In this document: piece by piece, positions 22,921 to 36,748 of the stretch
How the letters are laid out: each line of letters begins with the position of its first letter
Numbering within the stretch: position 1 is the first letter of the stretch
Origin: Emergomyces orientalis
Taxonomy: Eukaryota > Ascomycota > Eurotiomycetes > Onygenales > Ajellomycetaceae
Direction: 5' to 3'
Assembly: GCA_002110485.1 (NCBI GenBank)
Contig: MOWL01000045.1
Span: forward strand, 1,488,001-1,552,000
Length of the DNA: 64,000 nucleotides
Position numbers and translations under genes: made by a program
The notes under the pieces: model-generated
The model's database searches: none
The model's input: the letters and a program-made list of their open reading frames with translations, nothing else
Told to the model about the DNA's origin: nothing

Positions 22921-23764
22921 CCTGACTCAATTGACAGTCATAGGAGGTGTCTAGCTCGCATGTTGTTTATGTTGTTGTTGGTGTCGTCATATTTATGCGG
23001 AACTTGAAGTCTGCCCAGGGGGCATGTGACTGGACCTAGGCAGATGCTTGAGGACGATGATAACTAGTACCTCCAAGCAGCCTCTTCCCAGCTTTTTAGT
23101 TTGCATTTGCTCTTAATTTAAATTTACAGGGTCATGCAGCGGAGAGCAAACGAATATCATACATGATTTCGGATATCTTCATTGACGAAATTTTATAATA
23201 CAACTTCGTAGGCGAGAGGAACATTTCCTTTCTACTCATTTTTACTCTGCTTCGTTTCTCATGCCAGCAATGCCATGAATGCTTTCCGTGTTTTCCATGT
23301 CCTCCTCCGCGCCAAGGTGAATTTAAATAATAGTGAGTTAAATCTTCAGGTGAAACGTTGCAGATGAATAGAAGAAAAGGAACTCGATGAAATAAAATGT
23401 TTCGGCAGTCATCTCGGTCAATAATGGTGAGCAAGCATACTTAAGAAACATGCATACCCCCCCAAAACAAACCAGAAGCAAATAGTGTAGAAAATATAGG
23501 AGAAAACAAGCCAAACCTCGCAGACGGAAACAATAAGCAGAAAAGAATATAACCCAGAAACCCTGCACCCTGCACCCACAGAAGAAGAAAAAAGAAAATA
23601 GCAGCTTTTGAACTACCTAGAGCCTTTAAGAAAAAAGTGAAATTATAGTCATAGCATATACTTCCAAAGTCAAATTCAACTCGACGACGAGGGGCGAGTA
23701 AACTAGTGTACGTAAGTAATTTTTGTGGTATGCTGGGATTATGTAGAGTAATTAGTGTTATCGC
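22921..23764. other. Intergenic: seipin promoter and NOT1 3' flank
   Basis: About 840 bases. Nothing beyond AT-rich and A-rich stretches is seen. Confidence 0.5.
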
Positions 23765-26700
23765 CTAAGTCAAGGCCCTCGGGCTTTGCTGTTGGATGTG
23801 CTGAAGCAGTGCGTTGAAGAGATTATTGATCTATGACAACAGTTGTGATTAGCGATAGGAACCATAAGAATAGCATGACATAATACAGGAGGATATATCT
23901 AGGGATTTAGCCATTCTTACCTCAGGTGCCGCCTGAATAAATGGCAAGCGGAAGAAGGTATAGCTGCCGTTTTGAAGCAGCTCCTGGAGAGTGATGATTA
24001 AACCCCAAGGATGTGGTCGATGAACTATCAGTCGCTCAAGGAGTACGCGAATAATCTGCTCGCGAATATCCGATCCTTGTTGATCAGGCTGCTCAGACCC
24101 GAAGAGGTGGAGGATGATGTAGCTGAAGTAATGCGTATGGCTGTTGGGGTATCGCAGTTGGTTGGCGATAGCGCTGAGGAAGTAGTACCGAGCTTCCGGT
24201 TGCAGAACCTTCGAAAGCTTCTCCAACAGAGCGGTATGGGGAGAATTGCTGAACGCTGCAGGCGTGTTCCCTTTCTGGCCCGTCGGCGCAACGGCATTTT
24301 GTCCAACATACAAGACGAGCGAATTCATCAGAACAACATCCACATTGATCGGAGTGAAAAAGAGTCCAGTTTCTTTGGCAATCGGGTTTGATAGAGCATC
24401 ACAAATGTGTTGAATCGCACTGTCAGGAACAGCAGTCCGGAAGGCATTATCGACTGTGCCGATCAAATTCGCACTTTGAAGAGGAGCTGCCACATCGCCC
24501 GCGACCTTTGGAGCCTTTCGGATTTCGTCCAATCTGTCAACTTTCAAGCCTTCCCTGAACGGGTCGGGGAGTTTCTGAAACGATGATGGGTAGGCACTCA
24601 ATACAAGATTTCGCAGTTGCGCGCAGTGAGACGGGATGACATTGCAAAATCGGTAGTGATTCTCCGCCACGAATTCGGGGAAATCATGATGGAGAATAAG
24701 TAAAATGCGAAGAACGCCTTTGTATATGTCCTTGGCAACGAATGAAATATTGGCTGGCTTTAGCTGCTCGCCAATGTATGGTAGCAAAACTTGCATGATT
24801 TCGCAGTATAATTCCCACCCCTGATTTATCCCTTGTTAGTGAAGAGCGTATAATATCGACGTAGACCATTTTAAAAACTTACCGACTGATCTGGCATATT
24901 AAGCATTCCGGACATGAAGATCCGATGAGAAATCAGGGCCAACCATCCGTAGACAAATCCAGGCGCATGCTTAGGTTGCAGGGATAAAAACTTGTCCGCA
25001 AAGACGGACATCATCTCTTTATGCTGATCCGTCTTCTGCAGGCCACACATGGAATATTCGCAAAGAATGCTGGAGAATAGCCTGAAAAATACCCGCTGAT
25101 TGAAATTCTCTCCCCGCATCACCTGGTGGTGGTTCAACACAAGCACCAGAAGCGACAGAATAGAATTCAGATATACAGGTTTGCTAGCTTTGACAGCACC
25201 GTTGCTCTCACCCTGGAATTTCACCAGCAAGATTACTAGCTTCGCGAGCGCGTCAATGTACAAGAACGCTTCATCGAGGTTCCCGGTTGGATTTTGACAT
25301 TCATGTTCGAACATGGCGACCGAAATATCGATGCTGAGCCTGAAAAACAGGGCGGAATCTTCTTGATTGTTCATGACTTGTCTTTGGTGCATATCCTTAA
25401 GGAATGTGCTGTATGTCCTGTCATTGGAGCCAGAAAACTTATACACGCCAATCCATTCGCTGAAAATGTATTCCATTTGATCGCGCTTTGAACGAGCCTG
25501 ATCTGTAAGGAGCGCATTGACGGTTTCCGGGATGCCGGATTCGCGGAGCTTCCGGATAATGTCTTTGGCAACAGTGAGATCTGAGTTTTCGACAACCCAC
25601 TTATTCATCGCGTCTAGACTACCTGAAAAGTCTGATCGCAAAGCGGAGGGCTCGTCGTTTAGAAGGACTCGATCGATAAGATTTGATAGTAATTCTAGGG
25701 CGGCGACGTTCTTCTCTTGGATGAGTTTCGTGAGTATCATATCGACACGCTGAAGATCCAAGAGCCCGGCATCAATAAGGGCGACAGTAACTGGTACGTT
25801 GAACATGTGCTCATCGTCAACATCGGCAAGTACAGCCCAGGTATACCTGGCAACAAGCGAAGACAATTCGCAGATCTTGGCCAGGATATGGACAAGCAGC
25901 TCAATCTCCAAGCGGCTCTCTGTCCGCGAATACAACGTGGTGCATAATTTTAGAGCCACCAATCTGGCCAAATCTTCGCCATTGGGAGCGCCAAGAATTG
26001 TGCGGAAAATTTGGTTATAGTCCTGAAGGATGTTGCTATCACGCCCGAGATCTTTGAGGTGCTCCTCTGAAGCATTCCGAACCGCTAATTGTAGCTGAGA
26101 AACAAGAGTTTCTACTTTCTCGCGTGGGTTAGCGGTTTCAAGGAAGCCATTTATTTGGTTTTGAGGGGCTGTTATTGCAGGAGGTTGTAGGCCAGATTCC
26201 TGCTGCGTCTGTGCTACATGGTGAGGGACAGCAGGTTGTTCGGCCGGAGTAGACAGGTTGGGAATGGCAGGGAAAGACTCTTGGAGAACGTCTGGAATTT
26301 GTTTCCCGGAATCAGTCGATGCATTCTGGATGTGGGTCGGTCCGGTTCCTCGTGATTGTCGAGCAAAATTCTCGTAAATAGCCAACTGCTCTTTGTTGAG
26401 GCCACCTGGGACTTGCTTAAATGGATCCGGGATAAAAAATCCCCAACGGCTGACTGAAGGATCGATGAAGGGTTCGTTAGGACGTGCTGCACGGTGGCGG
26501 CGGCGAGCATCTAGTTGCGACTCAATGACTTTTTCGATCTCAGGGAGAGATTTTTCCTCTGCTGCCTTTTCAACAATACCACACGCGGCGTCCAAGTTAT
26601 CATTGACACACATGAGGATCAGCCCTTCAGGCATTGGCTGGTCTGAGAATTCTTGTTGAATCACTCTAATATAATTTGTCATGCTCATTTTTAAGGGTTC

Positions 26701-29700
26701 CTTGCATGTCACTAGAGCCAAACTACCTGCGAGTGCTCGAACCATTGTTCCTGCAGCCTGGCGGACTTTCTCTTCATCAGGTTCCATCGCGAAATCCTTC
26801 AGTATAAGCTGTGCCGTCGATATAGATGCAATTGTAATGGAACGTTCGACGACGGGTGTGATAATTTCAGCAATTGCCCGCTCCACAGCGCTATGAACAA
26901 TTTGCCTGAGGACGCTGGGATCTGCCATTGTACTAGCGGAAGGAGGGAAAACCAAGATTTGATCTAGGTTAGGGAGAGTAGGCATTATGGAGGCTTGGGG
27001 GATTCTCTCGTTGCGGATAGCACGGCTTATGTTACTTAGCGACATGTCTTCGAATGTTTCCAGGCCTTCCGGAATGTTTGCGGACGAGATGCCATCTTCT
27101 AGTTGCGCTGGGCGTTCCCTAATACACGTCGATGGCTCAATGGTCTTGTAATCAAGCTGTAAGTCTCCACAGAGAACTTCAATTTCGAATTTGAGAATCA
27201 TTTTCAATTCCGCGAAATGGTATATCTCCATCAACAGGGCCAGGATATCCATTAACCATGGGTTTGGTGGCTTGAAAACCGTGGATTTCATAGCTTGCAC
27301 CAATACTTTGCAGGTGAAAGGTATGACAACCATGAGGCGTTGGCTATCAAATGCTTCGATAAGGAGGTCCTTGAAGTAGATGTTTCTGTGTCTAATCGGT
27401 TTATCTTTGGCAATTGTCAGAGAGCCAAGCCATCCACCTAAATTTTTCAAATATGTGCGTTCCGTCGCTGAGTTCAAGGTAGATTCTGCGTTTAGCAGCC
27501 GTATGGCGCTAACATATGTTTCTCTAAGAACTTCTACCCAGAGCGTTTTATCGCCAATAAGCTCTAAAAGGTCGAGGTAAAGTTGCTGGAAATTTGGTTG
27601 CAATTTCGCTCGTTCTTCAACAAGATATGAGGCGAACCATTGATGATGTTCTTCTTGCAAAACATCTTTTAGATCCCGTAGCTTCCCCTCGATATTTTGC
27701 TCGGAAACGTTATTTAGAATGAAGAGGATTTTGTCGTGGGCTTCTTCGTCCGGGTCACGGTATATCTCTGGGCGAAGCGGCGGATCCACGTGGAGGGAAG
27801 AAAATTTGCGATGAGTGGTATCAGTAGCCAGTAGTTCATCGATATTGCCGTTAGTCATAGCCATCCCGTCGGACAGCCCATTTAATTCAGCTCCATCAGC
27901 TTCATTAATTGGGTGGTGGCCCTGATCTCGAAGCACTTCTTCGGCTTTGCGGAATATCGGCGTTCCTTGAAGGGAGGGGATTTGCAGAAGCAGGTTGCAA
28001 AATCCAGCCCATTCTGGAAGACGGCTGATTAATTGTTCTATAGCTTCAACGCCAAACTTGTACATCGGTTGATGGGGCTCGTGTCCCCGCACAGCATCTA
28101 GTATCATTCCGAGGCCAACTTTGAGCGGGATACCGGATATCAGCTTGAAATTTATAATGCCACCGAACATGACCGCCGTTTTGGTTAATGCTTCGAGTGG
28201 ATATGTGTGGTAGCAGTTGTATTCATCAACAAGGCCATGGACCATGCAAGTAAATAAATCCTGTTCAGCCGGGTCGCGTGATGTTTTGTACCGCCGCATC
28301 AGTTCGAGGATTTCACGAAGGGAAAGTTCTTCGTGATACATTTTGCCGAATAAATCTTGCATCTGTTTATCAATTTCGACCGGGATCGCATTGCCATGAG
28401 CGCCGTTGGCCTCGATGATATCGTCAAATCCTTCACCATAGTTTATCAACCGTGGGTAAGCTTGAAGGCAGATGCGTTGGATGGGTGTCAAAGTTTCGTG
28501 ATCGACAATGTAATCCTCTAGAATTTGGAGAAGGGCAAATACTGTTTTAACGGACAGGCTAACCATCTGTGGTGTTGGCTGTTCTTTCCGTTGGACACGC
28601 AGTTCGTCCTCAGCTTTTATTCTCAAGAACTTCGATAACAAATTCCCCATGTCGACAGGGGCCTTCTGAGCTGCCTTTTTGACCCATTGTTCGAGATCAT
28701 AGTCGTCCTTCCTGTGCGCCAGGGATGCAAGGTCCATAGCTAGGCCGTTGGTAAATTCCAAAATGTAGTCTAACCAACCATGCTCCACGGCATGTTCGTA
28801 GATAAGTTCAGTGCACGAAGGATCCTGAGTAAATGCGTGAAAGAGCTGTTCTACAACCCACTCTCGATTAAGCTTCCAGACACCGTGGAGTGCAAATTGA
28901 TAGCCATCCTGGCGCTTGGAGACGAAAATGGAGAAAGATCGCATAACAAAGTTGATTTGAACAGTGCTCCAAGGTTGAGGAATGGCGAAAGCAGAGCAGA
29001 GGAATATGGGGAGATCGTGTTGAAGAACTGTTTTGACGAATCTTTGACTATCTGGAAGGCTCCAAGTTCCTGGAGTCTTGAGAATAAGATCAAAGATGGC
29101 CCTCACTGCATCACGGGAACGAAGTAAGCTATGTTGGGCCTGCTCAGCTTGTTGACGAACAGTCTCAGACGCATCACTAAATATGTCGGAAGGGAAGGTT
29201 GAACGGAAGTTGGGGATGCGGGAAATGTCGATATTGGAGGAGAGAGCTGCGGTCAAAAAGGACAACTGAGTGTCTCGATTTTCCCATTCTCCACTCCAAA
29301 GCAGTTGAACATCAAGGCCTGGGTTATCGTGGGAAGCAGCAAGGAGGACATTAAATAGTCGACCGAACTGATTCGGATCGATGACCACGCCAACCCGGTC
29401 GAAGCCGTGCATGAACACCGACCAGTTAAAGGTTTCACCTCGTTGGTGGTTTCGGATCGCAGTGAGAAGTAATTCGGGAGAGAACTGACGCCAATTAGGG
29501 GAAATTATAATATACAGAAGAGCAGAGGCAATTTGCTCTTCGCTCCAGCCACTGGGACCTGCTGAATTTATAGTTTCAACGATGTTGTCTTGACTGCTCA
29601 TCGATTTTGATCCTCGTGCTTGAATCTGGCGAACTAGAGTCAATTGCGGATCGGATAACCCAAACATCTGCAAGGCTGATTCGATTTCTGGAGGCATGTC

Positions 29701-31104
29701 CGTATCCGCGGATTGGTATCGCGCTCGGCACGCGTACACAAGCTTTTGTTTAATGTCGTCGTCGAAATTACGAGGTGGGTGGAGGATGAAGCGTTCTAGG
29801 GTGAGGCTAATGAAGGACGTTGTAAAATCTTTGTTTGTGTCAGATATGGTAGAGAGACTATGTAGGAACTGGGTAGTTGAGTTGGTAAGAATTGCATCGG
29901 CTATAGCGGGTGGATAATGGTCAGCTTTGTTTAGTGAATGACTTGCTAAAGGGAGTAGGATAAACTAAACTAACCCTTTGTGCGCAAATCTGCCTTGCTG
30001 ACATTCTTAAAGGCGAGCGTCAACGCGACTTTGGCAATGGGATCTAATTTAAAGTGCTCGAGGAATGTTGAGAGGTCAAAATCGCGAAAGATATCACCGT
30101 CAGAGGCATCAATAGTCTCAGCAATTTTCTGGCCTTGATCTGGATCTTGTGACACCTTTTGAACCTCCTGCACTAGCAAGGGGTAGTTCCCTGCATTTTC
30201 CACCACCTTGTTGATCCCTGGGAAGATCTGGGGGGCGTTGCCAGAGAGTAGGCGACGAAAATATTTCGCAAAAACTTCCATGCCGTTTGAGTCAACGAGC
30301 TTGAATCGAATTGTTAGTCATGCCACATAGCTGGTAACAGCTCATGATGTGATAAAAAATACATACCTTGTGAATTTGTGCAGCTTTAGTTTCCCACTTT
30401 TCTTTCCCTTCCTTCTCGTTGATGGAGTCCAGGAGGAGGAACACTTGAGCGACAGAGATTTTGGACAGAGATGACTGGCCAACGTTTGCACCTGACGTCG
30501 CGGTAGATCCGGATTTATCAGATGGGAATCCTGTTGGTGAGTTGATTGTTGTCCCCGTCAATAGCGGAGAGAATGCAGCACTCCTGGATATACCCGCGCC
30601 GACACCACCTCCTCCACCACCTCCACCACCCACCCCGCTGCCTCCTCCTGAAGCCGTCGAGGTAGCCAGATGCGAAGCTGATGAAGGAGTAAGGGATCTA
30701 CTTTTTGGAGATGAGATTGACTGGCTTTGCTGCTGTTGTTGCTGTTGATATCCGCCAGTTTGCTGCAGTGAAGAGAAGGAGGCGTGAGAAGGTGCGGGAG
30801 AAGGGTTGTGGCGGTTGATGGAAAGGCGATTAGAGGATGTCAGGACGGCGGAAAAAGTGGACGTAAGGGGAGATGTTGCAGAGGCGCTAGTAGCAGGGCT
30901 GTGAGACTGGGTAGGACGTCGAGGAGGTGATCCGCTGGGGTTTGAGTTGGAGAGATTGGTGGAAAGCGGCGCGAGGCCACGGCGGACGTTAGATTGGGAC
31001 GCACTAGAACCCCAGACAGACTGGTGGGATCTCGCCGTCCTGGAAGCTGATGGCTTGTCGGTGCCAGAAGCAATCAAAGATTGAGCGGGGGGAGGGAAAC
31101 TCAT
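23765..31104 (-). CDS. NOT1: CCR4-NOT complex scaffold subunit Not1
   Basis: Exons are complement(23765..23830, 23921..24820, 24883..29900, 29975..30299, 30367..31104), 2348 aa. NOT1 is the scaffold that recruits the CAF1/CCR4 deadenylases and the NOT module. The N-terminal about 200 residues are disordered (Ser/Pro-rich, polyQ in GGYQQQQQQQSQS, a Gly-rich run). The HEAT-type N-terminal part follows, with VFLLLDSINEKEGKEKWETK. Central MIF4G-like and C-terminal Not1 domains follow, with LLILHHDFPEFVAENHYRFC and HLFGSEQPDQQGSDIREQI. The last exon encodes 21 residues (INNLFNALLQHIQQQSPRAL). The start at 31104 (MSFPPPAQ) is my choice. The frame stays open a short way upstream, so the N-terminus may differ. 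It is divergent from the F-BAR gene. Confidence 0.94.
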
Positions 31105-32193
31105 GAAGTTGGGAATGCGGTCATTTGGATGTTTGACAGCGAAAATTGTGGGAATGGTGGAGGGCTCGTCGAGGAGCAGACGAACCGGAGGAAATGGCAC
31201 GGTAGGAACGGGGCCCAAATGAAGCCTTATCTACAGGGTCATAGAGACGATAGGAGAATAAGGGAATGGATATGGGGAAGGGAGGGATGGGATAGAAAGG
31301 TAGAGGGGGTTTGTTGAGCGATGGAAGAACAAGAGACGAGGTGAGGTTGGTTGGCATGTCAGGTGAAGCCAGGGAGAGGAGAGGTTCTGAAGGCTTGGCA
31401 TCCCGTTCGTAGTTTAGCTCGCTAAGTTAGTCACGGGCCATCTCACAACTACGGCGGTATCCATTGATAGGCTACGCCGATTTACTTATATTGGGTATTT
31501 TTCTTACGGCTTCTGGAATACAATACCATGAACAATATCCGCCTTAAAATATCATTCCAATTCCAGCTCTTTTCTTCTCTGTATTGTTCAGACGCGTTTG
31601 GGGAATTGGGATCAGAGCAGAGTTTTGTGATCACGTGGTCAGCTTGATTGGATTATATAATCTAGAAATTGGTGTTGGTTCCAACCACGGATTGTTTACT
31701 CGAGGGAAATATTGGGAAAATAGGGGCAAGATAGCTTCATGCATTCACCCTTGTTCCCTTTTCTATTGAAAATCTCCATCATGATAACGGACTCCGTTAC
31801 TGAGGCAAGCAGAAGAAGATCTTACCATCCATGTATGTAAATAGCTTGAGCAGGCATACGGACTGCTGGCTTGGGGCTTGGTGTTGCTGATGCTTGGCGG
31901 CGTTGCCCCGAGAAACCACAACATCCAGGGATGTAAACAACTCTCTGCCGTGAAAGCGGCGCCTCCATGACGACGACAGCAACGGACAGGGTTGGCCATG
32001 TCCTCCTCTCCTATCGCCCTCCTTCATCGAAACTTCACGTTTTTACTCTGGAAGAGAGGCAATTTACTTCATTTCCTTCGCTTCTGCAGACATAGCCTAT
32101 TGGAGCTACTGCTGGTCAACGCTGGGGAGATCAGGATCCATCTTCCTATTTCACATATGCCTGGTGGCGTATTGGCTTTGTCCAGGATTGTCC
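31105..32193. promoter_or_regulatory. Divergent promoter region of NOT1 and the F-BAR gene
   Basis: About 1.1 kb. A perfect MCB-type word ACGCGT is at 31592-31597. Frames in this stretch (for example 31998-32276) are not supported as genes. The latter overlaps the F-BAR start codon in another frame and could act as an upstream ORF if transcribed. Confidence 0.45.
31592..31597. promoter_or_regulatory. Possible MCB (ACGCGT) element
   Basis: A single exact ACGCGT about 600 bp upstream of the F-BAR cytokinesis gene start. The same hexamer also occurs inside the NOT1 and GAL1 coding regions, so chance occurrence is possible. Confidence 0.3.
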
Positions 32194-35100
32194 ATGATGC
32201 CTGGGTCGGTCTCAGAGACACCGAGTGTCTCTTTGTCCTGTACGGTTACAGCCAGACTGCTTCCCAAAAGTTGTGATCAGACAAAGCTGATACAGATGCT
32301 CTTCTAGTTGCGAACAATTTCTGGGGTAAAGATGACGCGGGCGTGGGCCCAATGCTAGAGCGGGTTCACAATGCCAAAACTACCTGCGACGAACTGAAAG
32401 CCTTCTATAGCAGTGAGTGATAATATAATAAGCTGTTTGAATTGCCGCATGAAATTGGCGTTTCTAATGACTGCCGTTTTATATACAGCCCGTGCTGCCA
32501 TTGAGGATGAATACGCAAGAAAGCTCCTCATACTGTGTCGAAAAGCTCTCGGTTCTAGTGAATCTGGGACGCTGCGCGCATCTCTCGATAGCGTGCGCGG
32601 AGAGACAGAGGCAATTGGGAAGACTCATGCTGCAATTGCTTCCCAGATGAAAAGCGAGTTAGAAGAGCCATTAGCTGCTTTCGCTGGTGGTATGAAGGAA
32701 CGGCGAAAGATTGTACAAAATGGCATTGAGAAGCTTCTCAAAACTAAAATACAACAAATGCAAGCTGTCAACAAGGTATTCAATATCTCTTTAAGCCTAT
32801 TGTGGTTGCAACAGGCATTAATAGAGACTTATCATTTAGTCACGGGACCGCTATGAACAAGACTGTCTCCGAATCAAAGGATATTTGGCCCAAGGCCATA
32901 TGGTCATGGGACAGGAGGAACGCAAAAACAAAGCAAAACTGGAGAAGACGCAGATACAGTTAGCGTCCAACAGCAGCGAGTACGAAGCCGCCATAAAAGT
33001 TCTTGAAGAAACAACTGGCCGCTGGAATAAAGAGTGGAAGGCTGCTTGCGATGTAAGTAACACAACACACCTCACCAACACAGGGGCAAATTTCCACTAA
33101 CATCAATTAGAAATTCCAAGATCTAGAAGAAGAACGACTGGATTTTACGAAGAGCAGTCTATGGAATTATGCAAATATTGCTTCGACTGCGTGCGTTAGT
33201 GACGATGCTGTAAGTTATAATGGCTATGCTAGAATTGACATATTAGTTTCTAATGAAAGCAGTCCTATGAAAAAATTCGGGTATCGTTAGAGGGTTGCGA
33301 GGTGGAAAAGGATATCAGCACATTTATAATGGAGAGAGGGACAGGGCAGGAAATCCCTGATCCACCCAAATATACTAATTTCTGCCGTGGAGATCTTAAT
33401 GACCCCGCGTCAGAGGCATCCGAGGAAGAGAGCTATTCAGTTGCACAGTTCCAGCGAACCATTAATCCAGCATACAGAAGCTCTTCGCCCGCACCTTCTA
33501 CTTATGAATCTCATCACGACCCCCAAGCAAACCTCGCAACGAGGCCAACAGGACATGGCGATCCATCCACACCAGCAAGCCGAGAAGCTACTGCGCCCTC
33601 CCAGCGGCCACAACAGCCACAGCAGCAGCCACAACCATTGCAACAACCGCCGCAACAATTACAGCAGCAGCAACAACAACCGCCTCTTCCCCTTGACCTT
33701 CGACGTGGAGGACAGGTTCCACCCAATTATCAGCCGAACCAGCACGGGGATATCCCAAATGTGCCTCACAATGAGTATCCCACGGACGGGATGACGATGT
33801 TCTGCAGAACTGGGCCACCTTCCGAAAGAAGTAGTGGAACCAGTGCAAATCGGCCATCCAGCAGGGACTCCCATAGCGACATCTCCAACCCAACTTCGTT
33901 TTCCAGCATGGAGCCACCTAGTGCTAAACAATCCCCAAAGAAACCAGTGAACGGCAGTCCTCTTCCCGGAATGGTTGGCGGTAAGCAAGTTCAGAAGAAA
34001 AGGAGCGGATTTTTTAGCAATAGTCCCTTCCGGAGAAAAAGTAAGCATGAAAGGGAGCGCCAAACAGCACCACAGGTTACACCGCCTGCGAACCGCAGTA
34101 CTTGGGCTGCACCACCGCAAAAACAAATAAGTCCGGTTAAGTCTCCATATGAAAAGCCAACGTATGGCGCCCGTCGTCTTTCAGGGACACCTGAACCTGT
34201 TGACCCAAGAGCCAATTTCCAGCTAAACGTTGGAAACAACGTTTTTGATGTTGCTTCACCTGATGGGGCACCTAAGGGGGGTACAAATGCAAGAAATGAC
34301 GGAGATGACCTTGACCCTATAGCCCAAGCGCTTGCAGATCTCAAAGGCGTAGGGAAGCAGTCATCGGTCCGCGTCTCAGCCGACCGATATCACGGCATTA
34401 CCACACCGGCCCCCCCAAGTGTTGCCTCTAGCCAAATGGCGGATGGGAACGTCGTTGCTGCTCAGCGCGGTACCCCTCCTCCGGCTTACAATGATCCATC
34501 AGTGAAAAGACTTGGTGCTCCTCAGCCAGCATTTACGTCAGCACAAATGCAGAAAACGACCCGTAAATATGTTGGACAGACGCAAGAGATGTTCAACAAC
34601 AACCAGGCCCGTACAAACCAGGCAGAAAACAGAGTCAACCAGGCAATTCCCCGGGCTGTATCCCCTGCACCACGAAGAAGCATGAGCCCCCAGCCCCCTC
34701 CGTCTCGCGGAGGAGATTCGCGCCAGCAGTACGACAACCGAAGCAACCCAAGCCCTTCCTCTTACCACTCACACTCAGGCAGTATGAACAGCAGATATCG
34801 CCAATCTCCAACTGTAACCCCGACAAAAGTTATTGCTAGCCATTCCTATTCGCCACAGCAGTATTCTCGTCATGGGTCCCCCAGCGAAGCCCAGGTTCAA
34901 CGTGCCGTTTCACCTCAGCCGCAATTCAGACGTCAGGAACGGCCGTCTAGTGCGAGCGGAATGGAGCTTCAGCTGTCACATAGCCAGGTTGACCCATATG
35001 GTGGGGGTCAAACGCCTGATTATGGCAATAAAGGTAGCCGGGGAGGCAACGCAAGGCCGATGTCAATGTACTATGGCTCAGCACCGGATGTTAGTCAAGG

Positions 35101-35420
35101 CAATCGTGCGAGAAGTAGGAGCGTAGCAACTACAGATGGTAATCGGCAGCTCAGTGTGGATGCGCGCCCTGTATTACATTATGGTAAGTTATATTTTTTT
35201 CCTCTATTTTTGTTCTTTCACGTTCGTCGCTGACTTTGTTGCAATAGCGCGCGCAATGTACAGCTATACCGCTGCTATCCCTGAGGAGCTCGGTTTCACG
35301 AAAGGAGATATCCTCGCTGTCCTCAGACACCAAGACGATGGATGGTGGGAAGCAGAAGTAACCGGGCCTCAGCGAACCCGCCCCGGTCTAGTCCCGAGTA
35401 ATTATCTACAGCACTGTTAA
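32194..35420 (+). CDS. F-BAR and SH3 protein of the Cdc15/Imp2/Hof1 cytokinesis family
   Basis: Exons are 32194..32239, 32308..32412, 32489..32775, 32840..33052, 33111..33209, 33263..35183 and 35248..35420, giving 947 aa. The F-BAR domain (about 16-270) starts SFANNFWGKDDAGVGP and contains ARAAIEDEYARKLL and CDELKAFYS. It binds and bends the plasma membrane at septation sites. The middle is disordered, with a Gln/Pro-rich tract (bases about 33600-33690) and many SP sites. The C-terminal SH3 domain (about 890-945) has the ALYSY-like ARAMYSYTAAIPEELGFTKG, DDGWWEAE and GLVPSNYL signatures. Domain order fits Cdc15, Imp2 and Hof1, and I cannot decide between these paralogues. Exon 1 (16 codons) joins in frame to give LSFANNF. 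A strong MCB-like word lies in its upstream region. Confidence 0.9.
33602..33686 (+). repeat. CAG/CAA-rich (Gln/Pro) tract inside the F-BAR gene
   Basis: Interrupted CAG/CAA/CCA triplets encode a Gln-Pro-Leu low-complexity segment. Expansion-prone, but in frame here. Confidence 0.8.
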
Positions 35421-36748
35421 AAAGAAGTACCACGCACGACGATTTAAATATCAACAACGACGATATATGACTGACTGACTGATTATGGTACCCTTTTACT
35501 GATTAATTTCGATCTATAAACCCGAATATATCCACTCCCAGGCAGACGCACATACCCTTGTTCTTTTACCAGATCTGAACTGAGATTTTTGATGTAGAGC
35601 GTCATGATTTTCAATTCATGTGGCAAGGGAAATGATACCCCTGATGTTTAATACATTGATGATGCCTTTATAGCTCTTTGTATTTGTCTTCTTTTTCTTT
35701 TTAAACTGTCTACGGGTGCTCATCCCCATTTCTTTTGTTGTGGCAATGTATTACAGAATGTCCTTTCTTGATCCTGTTGGTGGCTTTGTTTCGTTTACTC
35801 TCTTCCTCTTCCTCTTCCTTTTACTTCGATATGATTTGATATGATTTGATTTGATTTGAGCAGGCCTACAATTTTTTACTGTTCTTTTTCTTCTCAAACT
35901 TTCTGATTTTGTTTGTACCATGCCCCTTGCTGACTATCGTTTCTTTCCCTTTACTGTTACTTTATTTTCTTGGATAAACTGGTCAAATGAAATCCAAATG
36001 AAGATTATGCCTTTTTTTTCTTTCTTAAGTTGCTAAGGTGAAGTTGGTGAATAATACGTCGTACATGTAGATTCTCACCAAGGAAATGAAACTCATTGCT
36101 GCTGCTCCATCGAGCGACGAGGCTTGCATTAGAGGGAGTAAGTAGTAACGACAATTCCATGTGCACAGTACATAAAAACCAACAAGTCAGCCAGATACAG
36201 ATAGAAAACAAAAAATATGGAACAGCAAACAGTTTATACAAAATTAGTTCTGGTACATTTATCCCTCCATCTTAGCTCCCACGTGCTCGGGGATGGAAAG
36301 AAATATCAACACGCGAAATAGAACCATCTGCGACACCAGCAGTAGGTACGACCATGGAGAAATCAGGAATGAGAAAAGACAAGGGCAAAAAAAGATGGAA
36401 AAATGGAAAAATGGATGGTTGGAAGGCACGGAGAGCCATGAGGTGAAATGGAAATGGAAATGGAAACTTAATGTGGGCAATGCGAAATGAAAAAAATAAA
36501 AGTAATAATAGTGCTAAGAGGTATATACTTATATACCTGAGTATGTCAAAATGAGGTGCGCTCAGCTAGTTGGGTATCTGGGATGTATACAATGTGTCTC
36601 CACGGGTAGGAGGCTGGATGTTCTGTTCGGGTTGAAGTATTGGGTAAAGCATTCTGGCGGTTAGAGTTAGTGAATTAGGTAGTATATAATAAGAGTTTCG
36701 TTCGTCATTCATTTTTTCTTTCTTTCTTAATCGATTGAGTGATGGTAC
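35421..36748. other. Convergent intergenic region
   Basis: About 1.3 kb between two convergent genes. It is T/C-rich on the plus strand after the F-BAR stop, with a gatttgatttgat-like short repeat near 35830-35860. A small frame at 36293-36490 is not supported. Nothing else is seen. Confidence 0.5.

Noticed and set aside
31998..32276. Frame overlapping the F-BAR start
   Set aside because: No protein features. At most a possible upstream ORF. The F-BAR frame is fixed by the splice into SFANNFWGKDD.
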